Positions 18,115-27,308 of a stretch of DNA of 64,000 nt are shown here, one piece after another (positions within the stretch are counted from its first letter, which is position 1; each line of letters begins with the position of its first letter). The notes below the pieces were generated by a model. That model ran no database searches and was not told the origin of the DNA. It saw only the letters and a program-made list of their open reading frames with translations. The stretch comes from JBCDJG01 sp038748065 (GTDB lineage Bacteria > Pseudomonadota > Gammaproteobacteria > Pseudomonadales > Halieaceae), in assembly GCA_038748065.1 (NCBI GenBank), contig JBCDJG010000017.1, positions 27,289 through 91,288 of the forward strand. Reading direction: 5' to 3'. The position numbers and the translations under genes were made by a program.

Positions 18115-19092
18115 TCAGGTGGTGAGATACAAGCCGTAATAATACAGTCCGTAGAACAACACTAACAATATGCCGGCGGCGCGCCCGATGTAGGCGTGCC
18201 CCTGTGCGGGGGATTTGCTCCGGTAGCGACCCGTATAGATAAAGAAAGCGAGCAAGAGTGTGGCTAGCGTCATTGCCGCATAGTCGCGATTAAGCACCAT
18301 CGGATCGAGGTTTTCCTGGCGAACAATTCCCGGGATTGCCAAAACCGCCAGAAGGTTGAACAGATTCGAGCCTATAACATTACCCACGGCTATTTCAGTG
18401 TGTCCACGCAAGGCGCTCGCCACGGTGGCCGCCAGCTCGGGCAGGCTGGTACCGATAGCGAGCACGGTGAGGCCGATGACCAGCTCCGACACGCCGAGCG
18501 CTGTTGCAACCTCGCTTGCCCCCCAGACCAGCATGCGCGAGCTGCCAATGAGCAGAGCAAGGCCAAGGAGGAAGGTCAACCAGGCGCGCATGGGCTTGAG
18601 CTGCTGCAGCGGCTCCTCTGACGCCTCCTCCAGCAGGGTTGGGTCTTTCGTTTGGCCCTTGATCATCCGCGCAACGATGATAAAAAGCACGATAACCATC
18701 AGCCACCCGTCAAATGCAGCCAGGGTAAAGTCCAACAACAACAGGCCGACGCCCAGAGTAACCAGCAGTAGTGTCGGTAACTCCTGTCGCATGCAGCTGG
18801 GGTGGACCGACAGGGGTGCAATAAGGATGGTCACGCCAAGAACCAGCCCGATGTTGGCGATGTTTGAGCCGATTGCGTTACCGATGGCGATCTCGCCTGA
18901 GCCCGCCAGGGCCGCCGTGATCGAGACCAGGATCTCGGGCGCCGAAGTGCCTAACGAGACAATGGTCAGCCCGATAATGATGGGCGACATGCCAGCGTTC
19001 TCAGCGATCGATGCTGCTCCCGCCACGAACAGGTCCGCGCTCCAGATCAGGATGATAAAGCCGACCAGTATGGTGGCGGCAGCTAAGAGCAT
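18115..19092 (-). CDS. yrbG: CaCA-family sodium/calcium exchanger (YrbG)
   Basis: A 325-residue inner-membrane protein with ten or so hydrophobic segments and the two inverted alpha repeats of the CaCA family: GTSAPEILVSITAAL (about 48-62) and GTSLPELAATVASALRG (about 213-229). Relatives exchange Na+ or K+ for Ca2+. It heads the 10-kb minus-strand block and diverges from mlaC. In E. coli the divergent partner is mlaF; here mlaF, mlaE and mlaD are missing. Confidence 0.92.
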   Translation of the reverse strand: MLLAAATILVGFIILIWSADLFVAGAASIAENAGMSPIIIGLTIVSLGTSAPEILVSITAALAGSGEIAIGNAIGSNIANIGLVLGVTILIAPLSVHPSCMRQELPTLLLVTLGVGLLLLDFTLAAFDGWLMVIVLFIIVARMIKGQTKDPTLLEEASEEPLQQLKPMRAWLTFLLGLALLIGSSRMLVWGASEVATALGVSELVIGLTVLAIGTSLPELAATVASALRGHTEIAVGNVIGSNLFNLLAVLAIPGIVRQENLDPMVLNRDYAAMTLATLLLAFFIYTGRYRSKSPAQGHAYIGRAAGILLVLFYGLYYYGLYLTT

Positions 19093-19182
19093 AGGTAACT
19101 GTTTCCTGTTAGAGTAGCGCTCGCGGCTCAGGCGGGAACCGGAAGGCTCGACGCGTGTCTCAGTACACGGACCGATCGCCGG

Positions 19183-19211
19183 ATTATACAGGCCTGCGCG
19201 GTCGTGACTAG
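19183..19211 (-). promoter_or_regulatory. Possible promoter for the yrbG-kds-lpt-rpoN block
   Basis: On the minus strand a perfect TATAAT lies at 19188-19183, preceded by TG. The best -35 match, TAGTCA at 19210-19205, is weak. It is about 90 bases upstream of yrbG in the 147-bp divergent spacer shared with mlaC. This is a consensus match only. Confidence 0.4.
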
Positions 19212-19239
19212 TTGAGAATCATCAAGCGGAGTAGGGTAT

Positions 19240-19911
19240 ATGAGGTACGCGATGCGCCTCGCAGGAGTCCTGATTTTGGGCCTGTTTAGTCTGTCAGGCT
19301 GGGGGCAGGGTAGCACCGCACACGACGTCGTGCGCGCCACCACGGATCAGATTATGGCCTCGGTAGAGGAGGCGCGTGGCTACGTGGATGAAGATCCTGA
19401 GCGGTATTACAGCAGCGTGCTGGAAATACTTGATCCGGTCGTCGACTTTCGCGGTTTTGCGCGCGGTGTTATGGGGCCCTACGCGACCAGCGAGCGCTAC
19501 CGATCGCTGGATGAAAATGGTCGTGCGCAGCTCCGCGGACAGCTCGATGAATTTACCGGTGTCATGCGTCTTGGCCTCGTTCGTACCTACAGCAAAGGTA
19601 TCCTGGCCTTCGCCGGCTCGCGCATCGAACTGACCGACCCTTCTGACGAGGATGCAGGCCAGTCGCGTGTGTCGGTCAAACAGCTGATTTACGGAGAGCA
19701 AACCGAACCCTACGTCATGATGTATCAGATGGGCCGCGACAAGTCGGGCGAATGGAAGCTGCGCAACATGATCATCGAGTCTGTCAATCTGGGAGAGATT
19801 TATCGCAGCCAGTTTCAATCAGCAGCGCGCAAGTACGATGGCGATCTTGACGAGGTCATCGCCAATTGGACGGCCGTGGAGATCGAAGAGCCGGGGGATG
19901 AGCCCGGCTGA
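19240..19911 (+). CDS. mlaC: MlaC-family periplasmic phospholipid-binding protein
   Basis: A 223-residue protein with a signal peptide (about residues 1-23, MRYAMRLAGVLILGLFSLSG) and the MlaC/Ttg2D fold. The motif DPVVDFRGFARGVMGPYA (about 66-83) is diagnostic, and the C-terminal YDGDLDEVIANW matches the family end. MlaC shuttles phospholipid between the outer-membrane MlaA complex and the inner-membrane MlaFEDB transporter. Unusually, no mlaF, mlaE, mlaD or mlaB adjoins it: yrbG is directly upstream and ibaG downstream. Confidence 0.88.
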   Translation: MRYAMRLAGVLILGLFSLSGWGQGSTAHDVVRATTDQIMASVEEARGYVDEDPERYYSSVLEILDPVVDFRGFARGVMGPYATSERYRSLDENGRAQLRGQLDEFTGVMRLGLVRTYSKGILAFAGSRIELTDPSDEDAGQSRVSVKQLIYGEQTEPYVMMYQMGRDKSGEWKLRNMIIESVNLGEIYRSQFQSAARKYDGDLDEVIANWTAVEIEEPGDEPG

Positions 19912-20014
19912 ATAGCGCGCCTGGGGTGCGGCCTGCTGCGGTGGCCCCCGCAAGAGCGGTTCGCCATGGCGGCCGTTTTTCCCTAAAATGCGGCGTTTTC
20001 TCGGGAGATGAACT

Positions 20015-20245
20015 ATGGATGCGGCCACGGTCAAAGCGCTGTTACAGGCGGAGCTGCCCGACTGCGATGTTGAGGTGCAGGGGGAGGGCGCGAATTACGA
20101 TATCACCGTGACCGGCGCTATTTTTGCGGGCCTGCGGCCCGTTAAAAAGCAACAGCTGGTGTACGCGGCGCTCACGGAGCAGATTGCTGATGGTGCGATT
20201 CACGCGGTTAACATCCGCACGCTCACCCCGGGCGAGCAAGCCTGA
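20015..20245 (+). CDS. ibaG: BolA-family protein IbaG
   Basis: A 76-residue BolA-like protein lying just before murA, the position of ibaG (yrbA) in gammaproteobacteria. The central VTGAIFAGLRPVKKQQLVYA is the helix-turn-helix-like BolA core; family members partner with monothiol glutaredoxins in iron-sulfur traffic. The ATG at 20015 follows a GGGAGAT ribosome-binding site. The mlaB gene that usually precedes it is absent. Confidence 0.9.
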   Translation: MDAATVKALLQAELPDCDVEVQGEGANYDITVTGAIFAGLRPVKKQQLVYAALTEQIADGAIHAVNIRTLTPGEQA

Positions 20246-20276
20246 CCCTGTGTCGGGCGCTCTGCGATAGTTTCCC

Positions 20277-21539
20277 ATGGATAAACTGCTCATCAGGGGA
20301 GGACGCCCTCTACGCGGTGAATTACGCGTATCCGGCGCGAAGAATGCGGCCCTGCCGATTCTCGCCGCGACCTTGCTCGCCGACGAGCCCGTTGTCATAC
20401 GCAATCTGCCGCATCTGAATGACATCACCACCATGATCGAGTTGCTCGGATGCATGGGGGTTGGCGTGACCGTGGACGAGAAGCTGAGCCTGGAGGTCGA
20501 CAGTCGTGCCATTCAGGAATTCTCTGCTCCCTATGAGCTAGTCAAGACAATGCGTGCCTCCATCCTGGTGCTCGGGCCGATGCTGGCCCGTTTCGGCCGA
20601 GCGCATGTCTCCTTTCCCGGTGGCTGCGCGATTGGCAGCAGGCCGGTAGACCTGCACCTGCGAGGTCTGGAGGCCATGGGCGCCAGCATCAGCGTTGAAG
20701 AGGGATACATCAACGCCAGTATTGAGGGGCGATTACAGGGTGCGCGCATTCTGATGGAGACGGTAACCGTGGGCGGTACCGAAAATCTTCTAATGGCTGC
20801 CACGCTGGCTGAAGGCAGGACGACTATCGAGAACGCCGCCCGGGAGCCAGAGGTTGTAGATCTGGCACAGTGCCTGATCGCAATGGGCGCGAAAATCACC
20901 GGCCATGGCACCGACACAGTGGTCGTGGACGGCGTAGAGCGCTTGCACGGCTGCACTTACGCCGTGATGCCGGACCGCATCGAAGCAGGTACTTACCTGG
21001 TGGCCGCTGCGGCGACTGGTGGTCAAATTATGCTGCATGGCGCGCGGGCTAAACATCTCGAGGCGGTAATCCTGAAGCTGGAAGAAGCAGGTGCCCGCGT
21101 GCGCTCGGGTAGCGACTGGATCGAGCTTGATATGGGCGGGCGCAGGCCGCGGGCGATCAGTATCAAGACGGCACCTTACCCGGGTTTCCCCACCGATATG
21201 CAGGCACAGTTCATGGCCATGAATACGGTTGCTGAAGGTACGGGTACGGTCACAGAGACAGTCTTTGAAAACCGCCTGATCCAAACCCATGAAATGAACC
21301 GAATGGGAGCCGATATCGCCATCGAGGGGAACACAGCCATTGTTAACGGCCAGCCGCGTTTAAACGGCGCGCCCGTTATGGCGAGTGACCTGAGAGCATC
21401 GGCGAGTCTGGTCATCGCTGGATTGGTGGCCGAGGGTGAGACTCAGGTCGACCGGATTTATCACATTGATCGCGGCTATGAGTGTATCGAGGAGAAGCTG
21501 CAGACGCTCGGAGCGGACATCCGCCGTTTGGCGGAGTAA
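20277..21539 (+). CDS. murA: UDP-N-acetylglucosamine 1-carboxyvinyltransferase
   Basis: A 420-residue EPSP-synthase-fold enzyme catalysing the first committed step of peptidoglycan synthesis, transfer of enolpyruvate from PEP to UDP-GlcNAc in the cytoplasm. Lys22 in VSGAKNAALPIL and the reactive Cys117 in PGGCAIGSRPVDLH are present. Because Cys117 is retained, the enzyme should be of the fosfomycin-sensitive type. It precedes hisG by 30 bases, an arrangement shared with Pseudomonas. Confidence 0.98.
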   Translation: MDKLLIRGGRPLRGELRVSGAKNAALPILAATLLADEPVVIRNLPHLNDITTMIELLGCMGVGVTVDEKLSLEVDSRAIQEFSAPYELVKTMRASILVLGPMLARFGRAHVSFPGGCAIGSRPVDLHLRGLEAMGASISVEEGYINASIEGRLQGARILMETVTVGGTENLLMAATLAEGRTTIENAAREPEVVDLAQCLIAMGAKITGHGTDTVVVDGVERLHGCTYAVMPDRIEAGTYLVAAAATGGQIMLHGARAKHLEAVILKLEEAGARVRSGSDWIELDMGGRRPRAISIKTAPYPGFPTDMQAQFMAMNTVAEGTGTVTETVFENRLIQTHEMNRMGADIAIEGNTAIVNGQPRLNGAPVMASDLRASASLVIAGLVAEGETQVDRIYHIDRGYECIEEKLQTLGADIRRLAE

Positions 21540-21569
21540 GGTAGCTGGGAAGGAAAGAGCGATAGCGCT

Positions 21570-22202
21570 ATGAGTGCCGAAATTACCCTGGCCCTGACCA
21601 AGGGACGTATATTAAAAGAGACGCTGCCGCTGCTGGAGCAGGCGGGCATTGAGCCGCGAGAAAACATTGCCAAGAGCCGGAAGTTGGTTTTCGAAACGAC
21701 GCGGCCCGGCCTGCAGCTGGTTATTCTTCGGGGTACCGACGTGCCCACCTATGTCCGCCATGGGGCGGCAGACGTGGGCGTGGTGGGAAAAGATGTCCTG
21801 CTGGAGCACGGTGCGGATGGCCTCTACGAGCCCCTGGACCTGGGCATCGCTCGCTGTCGCTTGATGACGGCGGGGCCTGTCGGCTGGCAGCCCGGCGCCT
21901 CGCGCATCCGCGTCGCGACCAAATTCAGCAATATAGCCAGACGATACTTCGCCGAACGCGGCGTGCATGCGGAGCTCATCAAGCTGTACGGGGCGATGGA
22001 ACTTGCGCCCATGATGGGTCTGGCCGATTTGATCGTCGATATCGTAGATACCGGTAATACGCTGCGGGCCAATGGCATGGAACCTCTTGAGGAGATTGCC
22101 GCGGTCAGCTCGAGACTAGTGGTCAACAAGGCTGCCATGCGCTATCGCTGCGAGCCCATCCAGGGCTTGATCGACGGACTGGCAGAAGTGGTTCAAGCAT
22201 GA
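21570..22202 (+). CDS. hisG: ATP phosphoribosyltransferase, short form
   Basis: A 210-residue HisG of the short (HisG-S) type, catalysing condensation of ATP with PRPP, the first step of histidine synthesis. The LIVDIVDTGNTLRANGM motif (about 153-169) is the PRPP-binding segment. It lacks the C-terminal ACT-like regulatory domain of long HisG, so by family rule it needs HisZ for activity and feedback control; hisZ is not in this window. It overlaps hisD by four bases. Confidence 0.95.
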   Translation: MSAEITLALTKGRILKETLPLLEQAGIEPRENIAKSRKLVFETTRPGLQLVILRGTDVPTYVRHGAADVGVVGKDVLLEHGADGLYEPLDLGIARCRLMTAGPVGWQPGASRIRVATKFSNIARRYFAERGVHAELIKLYGAMELAPMMGLADLIVDIVDTGNTLRANGMEPLEEIAAVSSRLVVNKAAMRYRCEPIQGLIDGLAEVVQA

Positions 22203-23497
22203 TGCGCCGTTTGGATAGTACATCCGCAGACTTTCAGACCGACCTTCAGGCCTTGACTGCCTGGCAGGAAGATCTGGACGACAGTGTCGAGCAGACAGTC
22301 TCAGAGGTCATCGCGGCGATCCGTGCCGAGGGAGATTCGGCGCTGCTCACCTACACCGAACGGTTCGATGGCCTGGCGAAAGCCCGCGTGGATGATCTGG
22401 AAGTCTCGCCTGCGCAGTTGGATGAAGCACTCGACAGCCTCAGCGCGGACCAGCGCAGGGCGCTGCAACATGCCGCCGAACGTGTGCGTCGCTACCACGA
22501 GCATCAACGGCAGGAAAGCTGGCGCTATGAAGACGAGGAAGGCAACATCCTTGGCCAACAGGTGACCGCGCTTGACCGAGTGGGCATCTATGTTCCGGGT
22601 GGTAAGGCCAGCTATCCCTCGTCGGTATTGATGAACGCGCTGCCGGCGCGGGTGGCAGGCGTTGGCGAAATCATCATGGTGGTGCCAGCCCCGGGTGGAG
22701 ATTTGAATCCTTTGGTGCTGGCCGCGGCCAGACTTGCAGGTGTTGATAGAGTCTTCACGATTGGCGGCGCCCAGGCAGTGGCCGCACTTGCCTACGGCAC
22801 CGAAACGGTCCCGGCCGTTGATAAAATCGTTGGGCCTGGCAACATCTTTGTCGCCACCGCAAAACGACGGGTGTTCGGTCAGGTAGGCATCGATATGATC
22901 GCCGGGCCTTCGGAAATTCTGGTTCTTTGCGACGGGACGACGGACCCCGACTGGGTTGCCATGGACCTGTTTTCGCAGGCGGAGCACGACGAGAACGCGC
23001 AGGCCATCCTGCTATGCCCTGATGACGCCTACCTGGATGACGTCGATGCCGCGATAACGCGCCTTTTGCCTGATATGCAGCGCGCGAGCATCATTGGCAC
23101 ATCGCTCGCCGCGCGGGGCGCATTGATCAAAACACGAGACTTGCCTGACGCGGTCGCGGTCAGCAATCAGCTAGCTCCCGAGCATCTGGAATTGTCCGTC
23201 GCGGATCCGGAGGCTCTGCTGCCCCAGATTCGCCATGCCGGCGCAATCTTTATGGGCCCTTATACCTCAGAGGCCCTGGGCGACTACTGCGCTGGACCCA
23301 ACCATGTGCTGCCGACTTCGCGCACGGCGAGGTTTTCGTCGCCGCTAGGTGTCTACGATTTCCAGAAGCGCAGTTCCCTGATTCAGTGCAGCGCCGCGGG
23401 CGTTCAGACCCTGGGTCGGACGGCTTCCGTGCTGGCACGGGGTGAGGCCCTTGATGCTCACGCGCGCTCCGCCGAGTATCGCTTGAGCGACGATTAG
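22199..23497 (+). CDS. hisD: Histidinol dehydrogenase
   Basis: A 432-residue zinc enzyme that oxidises histidinol to histidine in two NAD-dependent steps. The family signature is clear (VDKIVGPGNIFVATAKRRVF around 203-222, IDMIAGPSEIL next, and the C-terminal GPNHVLPTSRTARFSSPLGV around 363-382). It is coupled to hisG by an ATGA overlap. It converges on degS with stop codons overlapping by a few bases. Confidence 0.97.
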   Translation: MMRRLDSTSADFQTDLQALTAWQEDLDDSVEQTVSEVIAAIRAEGDSALLTYTERFDGLAKARVDDLEVSPAQLDEALDSLSADQRRALQHAAERVRRYHEHQRQESWRYEDEEGNILGQQVTALDRVGIYVPGGKASYPSSVLMNALPARVAGVGEIIMVVPAPGGDLNPLVLAAARLAGVDRVFTIGGAQAVAALAYGTETVPAVDKIVGPGNIFVATAKRRVFGQVGIDMIAGPSEILVLCDGTTDPDWVAMDLFSQAEHDENAQAILLCPDDAYLDDVDAAITRLLPDMQRASIIGTSLAARGALIKTRDLPDAVAVSNQLAPEHLELSVADPEALLPQIRHAGAIFMGPYTSEALGDYCAGPNHVLPTSRTARFSSPLGVYDFQKRSSLIQCSAAGVQTLGRTASVLARGEALDAHARSAEYRLSDD

Positions 23498-24600
23498 CGC
23501 AGTTCTGTGCCCGTCTGCTGTTGAGGTACGCGGACGATGACTTCCAGATCGAGAGACTCCTCGCCGCGCGCCACCGTGACGTTCACCTTTTCACCCGGCC
23601 GCAGCAGGGCGATGCGATGCAGGGTGCGGCTGCCATCCCGGACCTGCTCATTGTCCACATGTGTAATGACGTCGCCGGGTTGCATACCCGCTCGCGCTGC
23701 CGGACCGCCCTCGACCACGTCGGTAACGCGCAGGACATAGGCATTGCTGCGTGTCAGCACCGGCACTACCCCGACACCAATGTAGCCGCGGTTGACTTCG
23801 CCGTACTTGATGAGATCGTCCATCACGAATAACGCCAGGTTGACCGGTATGGCCAGGCTGATGCCAATGCCGGTGGCCGCGCGATTACCCTGTGCGCCGG
23901 TGAAAATAAGAGTGTTAATGCCGACCAGCCGGCCTCCTGTGTCGATGAGCGCGCCGCCCGAATTACCCTGGTGAATGATCGCATCGGTTTGGATGTAGTT
24001 CTCGTAGGTGTCAGTCTGGAGGCCGTAGCGGCCCAGCGCCGACACAATCCCCTGGGTAACGGAGTTGCCGAAGCCCAGCGGGTTGCCGATTGCCAGGACG
24101 ACGTCACCCACTCGAACGGCGTCGGAATCTGCGGTTTGAACTGGCGATAGATCGTCTAATTCCACCTTTAGTACCGCCAGGTCCGTTGCTGCGTCTGTTC
24201 CGATAACGCTGGCGCGGGCGCTGCGTCCATCCTGTAACAGGACCTGGATGGCATCTGCGCCGGCGATAACATGGTTGTTGGTAAGGATGTGGCCTGCGCC
24301 GGTCATGATGACGCCGGATCCCAGGGAGTTCTCAATCCGCTGGCGCTGCTGTGGTGGCAGCCGTCGCTGAAACATGTCGCGCAGTGGGTTGGGTGCTCGC
24401 GCCCTGACCAGTTTGGCCGTGTAGATGTTGACGACGGATGGGCTCGCGCTATTAACCGCTCTGGCGTAGCTGATATCCGCTGTGGGACTCGCGCCCCCAC
24501 CCGCCTGGCCGGCGGGTAAGACCCAGCGGTCGAGGATAAGAAGGGCGGCCAGCAAACCGGCGATGGCCGGCCAGGCCGCGAATTTCAGCGTGTCTATCAT
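23494..24600 (-). CDS. degS: DegS/AlgW-type periplasmic serine protease
   Basis: A 368-residue trypsin-like protease with one N-terminal membrane helix (about 8-28) and a single PDZ domain (about 275-355), the DegS/AlgW layout rather than two-PDZ DegP. The catalytic triad is His110 (TNNHVIAG), Asp140 (ATDLAVLKV) and Ser214 (QGNSGGALI). In relatives it senses unfolded porin C-termini and cleaves the anti-sigma factor RseA/MucA to release sigma-E/AlgU. ATG 24600 is preferred; the frame stays open nine codons upstream. The murA-hisG-hisD-algW order also occurs in Pseudomonas. Confidence 0.93.
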   Translation of the reverse strand: MIDTLKFAAWPAIAGLLAALLILDRWVLPAGQAGGGASPTADISYARAVNSASPSVVNIYTAKLVRARAPNPLRDMFQRRLPPQQRQRIENSLGSGVIMTGAGHILTNNHVIAGADAIQVLLQDGRSARASVIGTDAATDLAVLKVELDDLSPVQTADSDAVRVGDVVLAIGNPLGFGNSVTQGIVSALGRYGLQTDTYENYIQTDAIIHQGNSGGALIDTGGRLVGINTLIFTGAQGNRAATGIGISLAIPVNLALFVMDDLIKYGEVNRGYIGVGVVPVLTRSNAYVLRVTDVVEGGPAARAGMQPGDVITHVDNEQVRDGSRTLHRIALLRPGEKVNVTVARGEESLDLEVIVRVPQQQTGTELR

Positions 24601-24673
24601 CCGGTTACCGGGCTGTACGCGGGTCACATATTGTATAAGATGCCGGTCGATAGTGAATACCGGGAAAGGGCCA

Positions 24674-25432
24674 ATGGCTGTTGCACTGCGGGAATTGACC
24701 GCCTACCTCGATAACTTCCTTGAAACCTCAAAGTTCAGGGACTACGCACCCAATGGGCTGCAGGTGGAGGGTCGACCCGAGGTGCGGCTTATTGCTTCCG
24801 GCGTCACAGCCAGCCAACGCTTGTTGGAGGCCGCGGTCGACTGCGGCGCCGACGCTATTGTCGTGCACCACGGGTATTTCTGGAAAGGGGAAGATCCCGC
24901 TGTGGTCGGCATGAAGCGCCGTAGGCTGGCGACCCTGCTGGCCCATGATATCAGCTTGCTGGCCTACCATTTGCCGCTGGATGCCCATCCTGTTGTTGGC
25001 AACAACGCCCGTCTCGGAGCGCTGCTCGGCGTGGGCGACGTAGCGCCCTTGATGGCTGACAGTGACGGCGTGGGCAATGTCGGGTTGCTTACTGCTCCCT
25101 CAACCGCAGGGGACTTGCGCGAACGGCTTGCGACGCTCACGCAGCGTGAGCCTCTGCTGGTCGGTGAAGAGGCGGCCCCTGTGCATCGTGTCGCCTGGTG
25201 CACCGGCGCCGCTCAAGGCTATATCGACGCGGCGGTAGCGGCCGGCGCGGACCTCTTCATCACGGGAGAGGCTTCGGAGCAGACTGTGCACACAGCGCGA
25301 GAGGAGGGCATTCAGTTTATTGCCGCTGGCCACCATGCGACCGAGCGTTACGGTGTGCAGGCGCTCGGAGCTCACCTTGCTGAACAGTTTGGCCTGGAGC
25401 ATCGCTACATCGAGATCGACAATCCGGTCTAG
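24674..25432 (+). CDS. Nif3-like dinuclear metal centre protein (YbgI family)
   Basis: A 252-residue Nif3/DUF34-family protein. Metal-ligand segments are visible: VVHHGYFWKG (about 74-83), LAYHLPLDAHP (about 96-106) and the C-terminal AAGHHATERYGVQAL (about 216-230). The family forms toroidal hexamers with a di-metal site; its physiological role is unsettled, though relatives have been linked to GTP cyclohydrolase type and nucleotide chemistry. ATG 24674 follows GGGAAAGGG; upstream in-frame sequence lies antisense to degS and was excluded. Confidence 0.9.
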   Translation: MAVALRELTAYLDNFLETSKFRDYAPNGLQVEGRPEVRLIASGVTASQRLLEAAVDCGADAIVVHHGYFWKGEDPAVVGMKRRRLATLLAHDISLLAYHLPLDAHPVVGNNARLGALLGVGDVAPLMADSDGVGNVGLLTAPSTAGDLRERLATLTQREPLLVGEEAAPVHRVAWCTGAAQGYIDAAVAAGADLFITGEASEQTVHTAREEGIQFIAAGHHATERYGVQALGAHLAEQFGLEHRYIEIDNPV

Positions 25433-25914
25433 CGTTTCTCGCTTTCTTCTTCGGCTATCGCCTCAGTGGCAGCGTTGCCGGGCTCACGTTCCAGACCAAA
25501 CTCCTCATTGAGCATGCCGGTTTCATCTGGCGAGCTTTTCGGCGCGTAGTCGAGTGGGGGCTGTGGGTCAGCAAGGTTTGCGGGAATTTCCGCTGGATCA
25601 CGGTTACTGGCGATGTCGTCCAGGGCAATCGGGCCCTGTCCCTGACACAGGCGGCCCGCGCCATCGGCGAGGTGGCTGTGCAGCCCCCGGTACTGATCAG
25701 TGAGGCTGTTCAGCAATTGAGCGGTATGCGAGAAATGTTCAACGACCTCATCCTCATAGGCCTTTTTCTCCTGCGTAACCTGCTCCAGTCTGCGCTCCTG
25801 CTCGCGGTATTTCTGTGCGAACGATGAGCTGCGCCGACCGATCATATTACCTAAGAGCAGGCCCACGAGTAGGGCGCCTGCGGCGGCCACAATCAGAGTG
25901 ACTGGGTCTTCCAC
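25429..25914 (-). CDS. zapG: Division-associated inner-membrane protein ZapG (YhcB, DUF1043)
   Basis: A 161-residue protein with an N-terminal membrane helix (about 4-24, TLIVAAAGALLVGLLLGNMI) followed by a coiled coil (about 28-80) and an acidic, disordered tail. This matches DUF1043 proteins, which influence cell division and envelope growth. The GTG at 25914 sits seven bases after GAGG and gives a helix placed as in relatives, so it is preferred over an ATG 45 bases further upstream. It diverges from zapE. Confidence 0.82.
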   Translation of the reverse strand: MEDPVTLIVAAAGALLVGLLLGNMIGRRSSSFAQKYREQERRLEQVTQEKKAYEDEVVEHFSHTAQLLNSLTDQYRGLHSHLADGAGRLCQGQGPIALDDIASNRDPAEIPANLADPQPPLDYAPKSSPDETGMLNEEFGLEREPGNAATEAIAEEESEKR

Positions 25915-25961
25915 TGTGTTGTCCTCGAGTGCTTCGTTAGGAGGAATGGAGTATACCGCCA

Positions 25962-27164
25962 TTGACCGCCGCCAACATAGATGTGTCTGCATTGCGAAGC
26001 CTGATACCTGTGGGTAAAGTGATCGCTCTTTCGACCCGCGGGAGACGGGCAATCAGTCGTTCCAGCCCACAGACCCCGATACAGCGCTACCAGGCGGACC
26101 TGGAGCGCGAGGACTTTTCACGCGATCCGGCCCAGGCACATGCGGTTGATTTGCTAGAAGACCTGTATCAGCGTTTGCTCGCGCGAGGTGAGCGGCCTGG
26201 AGGTTTCGCGGCGCTGTTGGGTCGCCTGCGTCGCCAGAGTCCTGAGCCAGAAACGGGGCTCTACCTGTGGGGTGGTGTCGGGCGGGGTAAGACCTACCTG
26301 GTTGATACGTTTTACGATTGTCTGCCCTTCGACGATAAGCTACGGGTTCACTTCCACCGCTTCATGCAGCGTGTCCATGCGGAACTTGCCGAGCTGGAGG
26401 GGGAAAAGAATCCCCTTGAGACGGTGGCAGATCACCTCGCCGATGAGGCTCGCGTCGTCTGCTTTGACGAGTTCTTCGTTACTGATATTGGCGATGCCAT
26501 GATCCTGGCAGGGCTCATGGAGGCGCTGTTTGCTCGCGGAGTGAGCCTGGTCGCGACCTCTAACATCGAGCCCGCCGGGCTTTACGAAAACGGTTTGCAG
26601 CGTCAGCGCTTTCTGCCGGCTATCGCCCTGATTGAAAAATACACCCAGATAGTGAACGTCGATGGAGGCGTCGATTACCGGCTGCGTACGCTGCAGCAGG
26701 CCGAGCTCTACCATTATCCGCTTGATCCAGCGTCAGATCTCAGCCTGCAGCGTAGCTTCCAGCGTCTGGCGCCGGAGGCAGGCAAGCACTGGGAGCGCAT
26801 CGAAATCAACGGGCGCTACATCACCTGCCGCTGCCTGGCGGACGATGTCGCCTGGTTTGACTTCGCCGAGCTTTGTGATGGGCCGCGTTCCCAGAACGAT
26901 TACATAGAGCTTGCCCGCATCTTTCATGCGGTGCTCATCTCTGGTGTGCCTGCCTTTACTGCAGACATGAACGACCAGGCACGTCGGTTCGTCAATCTCG
27001 TGGATGAGTTCTACGACCGCAATGTCAAGCTGGTGCTGGCCGCGGAAAGAGCGCTGCTGGAGCTCTACCAGGGTGGCGCCCTGGAGTTCGAGTTCCAGCG
27101 CACCCAGTCGCGTCTGCAGGAGATGCAAAGCCACGATTACCTCGCGCGCGAACACAGGCCCTGA
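25962..27164 (+). CDS. zapE: Cell division ATPase ZapE (AFG1 family)
   Basis: A 400-residue AFG1-like AAA ATPase. Walker A is LYLWGGVGRGKTYLVDT (about 101-117) and Walker B VVCFDEFFVTDIGDAM (about 166-181). ZapE associates with the Z ring under stress; mitochondrial AFG1 acts in respiratory complex turnover. The homologous region begins near QRYQADLERE (about residue 41), so the true start may be one of the in-frame GTG codons at 25983, 26010 or 26019. Followed by rplM, the conserved neighbour. Confidence 0.92.
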   Translation: MTAANIDVSALRSLIPVGKVIALSTRGRRAISRSSPQTPIQRYQADLEREDFSRDPAQAHAVDLLEDLYQRLLARGERPGGFAALLGRLRRQSPEPETGLYLWGGVGRGKTYLVDTFYDCLPFDDKLRVHFHRFMQRVHAELAELEGEKNPLETVADHLADEARVVCFDEFFVTDIGDAMILAGLMEALFARGVSLVATSNIEPAGLYENGLQRQRFLPAIALIEKYTQIVNVDGGVDYRLRTLQQAELYHYPLDPASDLSLQRSFQRLAPEAGKHWERIEINGRYITCRCLADDVAWFDFAELCDGPRSQNDYIELARIFHAVLISGVPAFTADMNDQARRFVNLVDEFYDRNVKLVLAAERALLELYQGGALEFEFQRTQSRLQEMQSHDYLAREHRP

Positions 27165-27238
27165 GGAGAATCCGTTCGAGGCCGCGCCAGAAGCCTGCCA
27201 GACGGCCGCTAAGTCGCGATTTTTCTTTGAAATTTACC

Positions 27239-27267
27239 TTGAAATGGTAGGGTCACTTGAGTAGTAT
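27239..27267 (+). promoter_or_regulatory. Predicted sigma-70 promoter of rplM-rpsI
   Basis: TTGAAA at 27239-27244 and TAGTAT at 27262-27267 are separated by 17 bases, a near-consensus arrangement. Transcription would start around 27274, giving a short leader of about 35 bases before rplM. Seen by inspection only. Confidence 0.6.
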
Positions 27268-27308
27268 TCGGTGCCTCGAAATTCAAGCCCTCCAAGAGGC
27301 CTGTTGTA

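Noticed and set aside
18356..19117. 253-codon open frame on the plus strand
   Set aside because: Antisense to yrbG; composition mirrors the reverse of a membrane protein gene.
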